In this document: one piece after another, positions 4,995 to 7,070 of the stretch
How positions within the stretch are numbered: position 1 is the stretch's first letter
Layout: every line of letters starts with the position of its first letter
Source: Acetofilamentum sp.
GTDB lineage: Bacteria; Bacteroidota; Bacteroidia; Bacteroidales; JAFGXI01
Reading direction: 5' to 3'
NCBI GenBank assembly: GCA_020720565.1
Contig: DYOK01000040.1
Location: 8,343-15,412 of the forward strand
Length of the DNA stretch: 7,070 nt
Program-made: the position numbers and the translations under genes
The notes under the pieces: model-generated
What the model saw: only the letters and a program-made list of their open reading frames with translations
Database searches by the model: none
What the model was told of the DNA's origin: nothing

Positions 4995-7007
4995 GTGAAT
5001 TTTAAAATCGAATCGGAATATAAGCCCACAGGAGACCAACCTGTTGCCATCGAGCAATTACTAAATGGACTACAAAAAGGGGACAAATACCAAACATTAT
5101 TGGGGGTTACAGGCTCTGGAAAAACATTTACTGCGGCTAATGTGATTGCACAAAACGGTAAGCCTACTTTGGTTTTAAGCCATAATAAAACTTTAGCTGC
5201 TCAATTGTACAGCGAATTTAAATCGTTTTTCCCTCATAATAGGGTCGAATACTATGTGTCATATTACGATTATTACCAACCAGAAGCCTATTTACCAGTT
5301 TCTGACACCTACATAGAAAAAGACTTGGCCATAAATGACGAAATTGAAAAACTACGCCTTGCAGCCACATCTGCACTTTTGTCGGGACGCGACGATGTGA
5401 TTGTAGTAGCCTCTGTGTCTTGTATATACGGAATTGGAAACCCCGATACGTTTCATAAAAACGTCATTGCTTTAGAAAAAGGTCAAGCCATTAGCCGAGA
5501 TGGTTTTTTACATATGTTGGTCGATAATTTGTATTCGAGAACTACAGCCGATTTTACAAGAGGCACTTTTCGTGTAAAAGGTGATACGGTCGATATTTTT
5601 CTGGCATATGACGATATTGCTTACCGTATTATTTTTTGGGACAACGAAGTGGAGGAATTGTACAGTATCGACCCGCTGAACACCGCCGTTATCGAAGAAC
5701 ACCAAAAAGTGATAATATATCCTGCGAATTTATTTGTAACAGAACGTGAAACCTTGCATTCGTCGATATTCAAAATTCAAGAAGATTTGGTGAAACAAGT
5801 TGATTTTTTCAATTCTATTGGCAAACCATTAGAGGCAAAACGTATTGAAGACCGTGTAACTTTCGATTTAGAGATGATTCGAGAATTGGGGCATTGTACT
5901 GGAATCGAAAATTATTCTCGATATTTCGATGGTAGAGACCCAGGTACACGACCGTTCTGTTTGCTCGATTACTTTCCCAAGGATTATCTTTTGATTATTG
6001 ACGAAAGCCACGTGACCATCTCGCAAGTACGTGCCATGTACGGTGGAGATCGCTCGCGAAAACAGAATTTGGTCGAATACGGTTTTCGGCTTCCTTCGGC
6101 AATGGACAATCGGCCTCTAAAATTCGAAGAATTTGAACAGTTGACCAATCAAGTTATTTATATTAGCGCTACACCTGCCGATTACGAATTAGAAAAATCG
6201 GGTGGGGTTGTGGTCGAGCAACTGATTCGCCCTACAGGTTTGTTAGAGCCCGAAATTGTAATAAAACCCAGTTTAAATCAAATTGACGATTTGCTCGAGG
6301 AAATTCGTTTACGTATGGCCAAAGATGAACGAATCTTAGTTACCACATTAACCAAAAGAATGGCCGAGGAGCTCGACAAATACCTCGGTAAAATGGGGGT
6401 TCGCTCAAGATATATTCATTCCGATGTCGATACGCTCGAACGCGTCGAAATAATGGAAGGCTTAAGAGCTGGTTTGTTCGACGTTTTGGTTGGTGTTAAT
6501 TTGCTACGCGAAGGCCTCGATTTACCCGAAGTGAGTTTAGTGGCTATTTTAGATGCCGACAAAGAAGGTTTTTTGCGTTCGACACGTTCGTTAATTCAGA
6601 CCTCGGGGCGTGCTGCTCGGAATATCAATGGAAAAGTGATTATGTATGCCGATAAAATTACAAAATCGATGCAGCAAACCATCGACGAAACGAATCGAAA
6701 GCGTACCATACAATTGAAATATAATGCCGATAATAACATTACACCGAAGCAGATTGTGAAGTCGCAAAAATCGATATTGGGAGATGAATTTAAATCGTCG
6801 GCAGCAAAAAGTTACGACAAATCGAGTAAATCGGCACAGGCAGCAGAGCCTAAAGCAATTTACGAAAATAAAACCGACTTGGCTAAGCTGATTATTAAAA
6901 CAGAAGAAATGATGAAGCAAGCTGCAGAAGCACTAGATTTTATGGAGGCCGCCCGCCTGCGCGACGAACTGAAACGACTTAGAAATATGGAAATATCTAA
7001 GAATTAA
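4995..7007 (+). CDS. uvrB: UvrABC excinuclease subunit B
   Basis: This complete 670-residue UvrB is the damage-verifying helicase-like subunit of nucleotide excision repair. UvrA loads it on DNA, it clamps a strand and then recruits UvrC. Visible landmarks are the N-terminal YKPTGDQPVAIEQL (9-22), Walker A GVTGSGKT (38-45 region), the tyrosine-rich beta-hairpin YYDYYQPEAYLP (90-101) that inserts between the strands, DESH Walker B (336-339), SATP (391-394), REGLDLPEV (505-513), QTSGRAARN (535-543), and a C-terminal UVR helical hairpin (about 629-665) that contacts UvrC. The linker at 595-628 is Ser/Ala/Lys-rich and variable. The start is GTG: a TGA lies two codons upstream in frame, and MNFKIESEYKPTGDQP is the normal family beginning. 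No Shine-Dalgarno sequence or strong TAnnTTTG box is apparent just upstream. All helicase motifs are intact and no frameshift is seen. uvrA and uvrC are not in the window. Confidence 0.98.
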   Translation: MNFKIESEYKPTGDQPVAIEQLLNGLQKGDKYQTLLGVTGSGKTFTAANVIAQNGKPTLVLSHNKTLAAQLYSEFKSFFPHNRVEYYVSYYDYYQPEAYLPVSDTYIEKDLAINDEIEKLRLAATSALLSGRDDVIVVASVSCIYGIGNPDTFHKNVIALEKGQAISRDGFLHMLVDNLYSRTTADFTRGTFRVKGDTVDIFLAYDDIAYRIIFWDNEVEELYSIDPLNTAVIEEHQKVIIYPANLFVTERETLHSSIFKIQEDLVKQVDFFNSIGKPLEAKRIEDRVTFDLEMIRELGHCTGIENYSRYFDGRDPGTRPFCLLDYFPKDYLLIIDESHVTISQVRAMYGGDRSRKQNLVEYGFRLPSAMDNRPLKFEEFEQLTNQVIYISATPADYELEKSGGVVVEQLIRPTGLLEPEIVIKPSLNQIDDLLEEIRLRMAKDERILVTTLTKRMAEELDKYLGKMGVRSRYIHSDVDTLERVEIMEGLRAGLFDVLVGVNLLREGLDLPEVSLVAILDADKEGFLRSTRSLIQTSGRAARNINGKVIMYADKITKSMQQTIDETNRKRTIQLKYNADNNITPKQIVKSQKSILGDEFKSSAAKSYDKSSKSAQAAEPKAIYENKTDLAKLIIKTEEMMKQAAEALDFMEAARLRDELKRLRNMEISKN

Positions 7008-7025
7008 AAATCCAAAATCTTCCAG

Positions 7026-7057
7026 CGACAGATCTATCTGGCGATAGATTTATCGTC
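7026..7057. repeat. Hairpin-forming copy of the dispersed intergenic repeat after uvrB
   Basis: ATCTATC (7032-7038) and GATAGAT (7043-7049) form a perfect seven-base stem around TGGC, with outer GAC/GTC able to extend it imperfectly. CAGATCTATC and GATTTATCGTC within it match the repeat at 3993-4024. It starts 18 bases after the uvrB stop but has no T-run, so it is not a standard terminator. The window ends 13 bases later, so the element may continue. Confidence 0.6.
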
Positions 7058-7070
7058 AGCATCAGGCGGA

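Noticed and set aside
6591..6920. A 109-codon - strand frame inside uvrB
   Set aside because: It lies opposite the conserved helicase motif VI to the UVR domain, and its Phe/Cys-rich composition is typical of an antisense shadow.

Overview
The window reads as AT-rich chromosomal DNA of a Bacteroidota (CFB-group) bacterium. The main evidence is a secreted protein ending in a type IX secretion (T9SS) sorting domain, promoter boxes of the TAnnTTTG type, start codons without Shine-Dalgarno sequences, and a free-standing threonyl-tRNA editing-domain protein of a kind I recall from this phylum. Order and genus cannot be fixed from the sequence.

Layout. Bases 1-118 are a leader with one candidate promoter box. 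On the + strand, 119-3017 hold three closely packed genes: a 624-residue secreted beta-propeller-like protein with a T9SS sorting domain, a 100-residue putative lipoprotein overlapping it by 26 bases, and a 239-residue sugar-1-phosphate nucleotidyltransferase resembling MurU. They are spaced like an operon. A ten-helix EamA/DMT transporter follows on the - strand (3003-3914), its 3' end overlapping that of the nucleotidyltransferase by 15 bases. The gap 3915-4112 holds two repeats: a 14-base AT-rich tandem repeat and a 19-base tandem repeat. Parts of the latter recur at the right edge of the window.

The - strand then carries a 55-residue 2[4Fe-4S] ferredoxin (4169-4336), with a clear terminator and promoter box, and a 136-residue editing-domain protein (4400-4810). 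A 184-base divergent spacer containing a 12-base inverted repeat separates this from uvrB on the + strand (4995-7007), a complete 670-residue excision-repair helicase subunit starting with GTG. The last 63 bases contain a hairpin-forming relative of the intergenic repeat.

How the genes work together. I see no single pathway here. The first three genes may be one envelope or secretion-related transcription unit. The rest are independent housekeeping functions: metabolite export, electron transfer, translation quality control and DNA repair. I found no CRISPR array, transposase, integrase, tRNA or rRNA, and no convincing new multi-gene system. The observations most worth following up are the editing protein's substituted active-site positions, the dispersed intergenic repeat, and the overlapping secreted-protein/lipoprotein pair.
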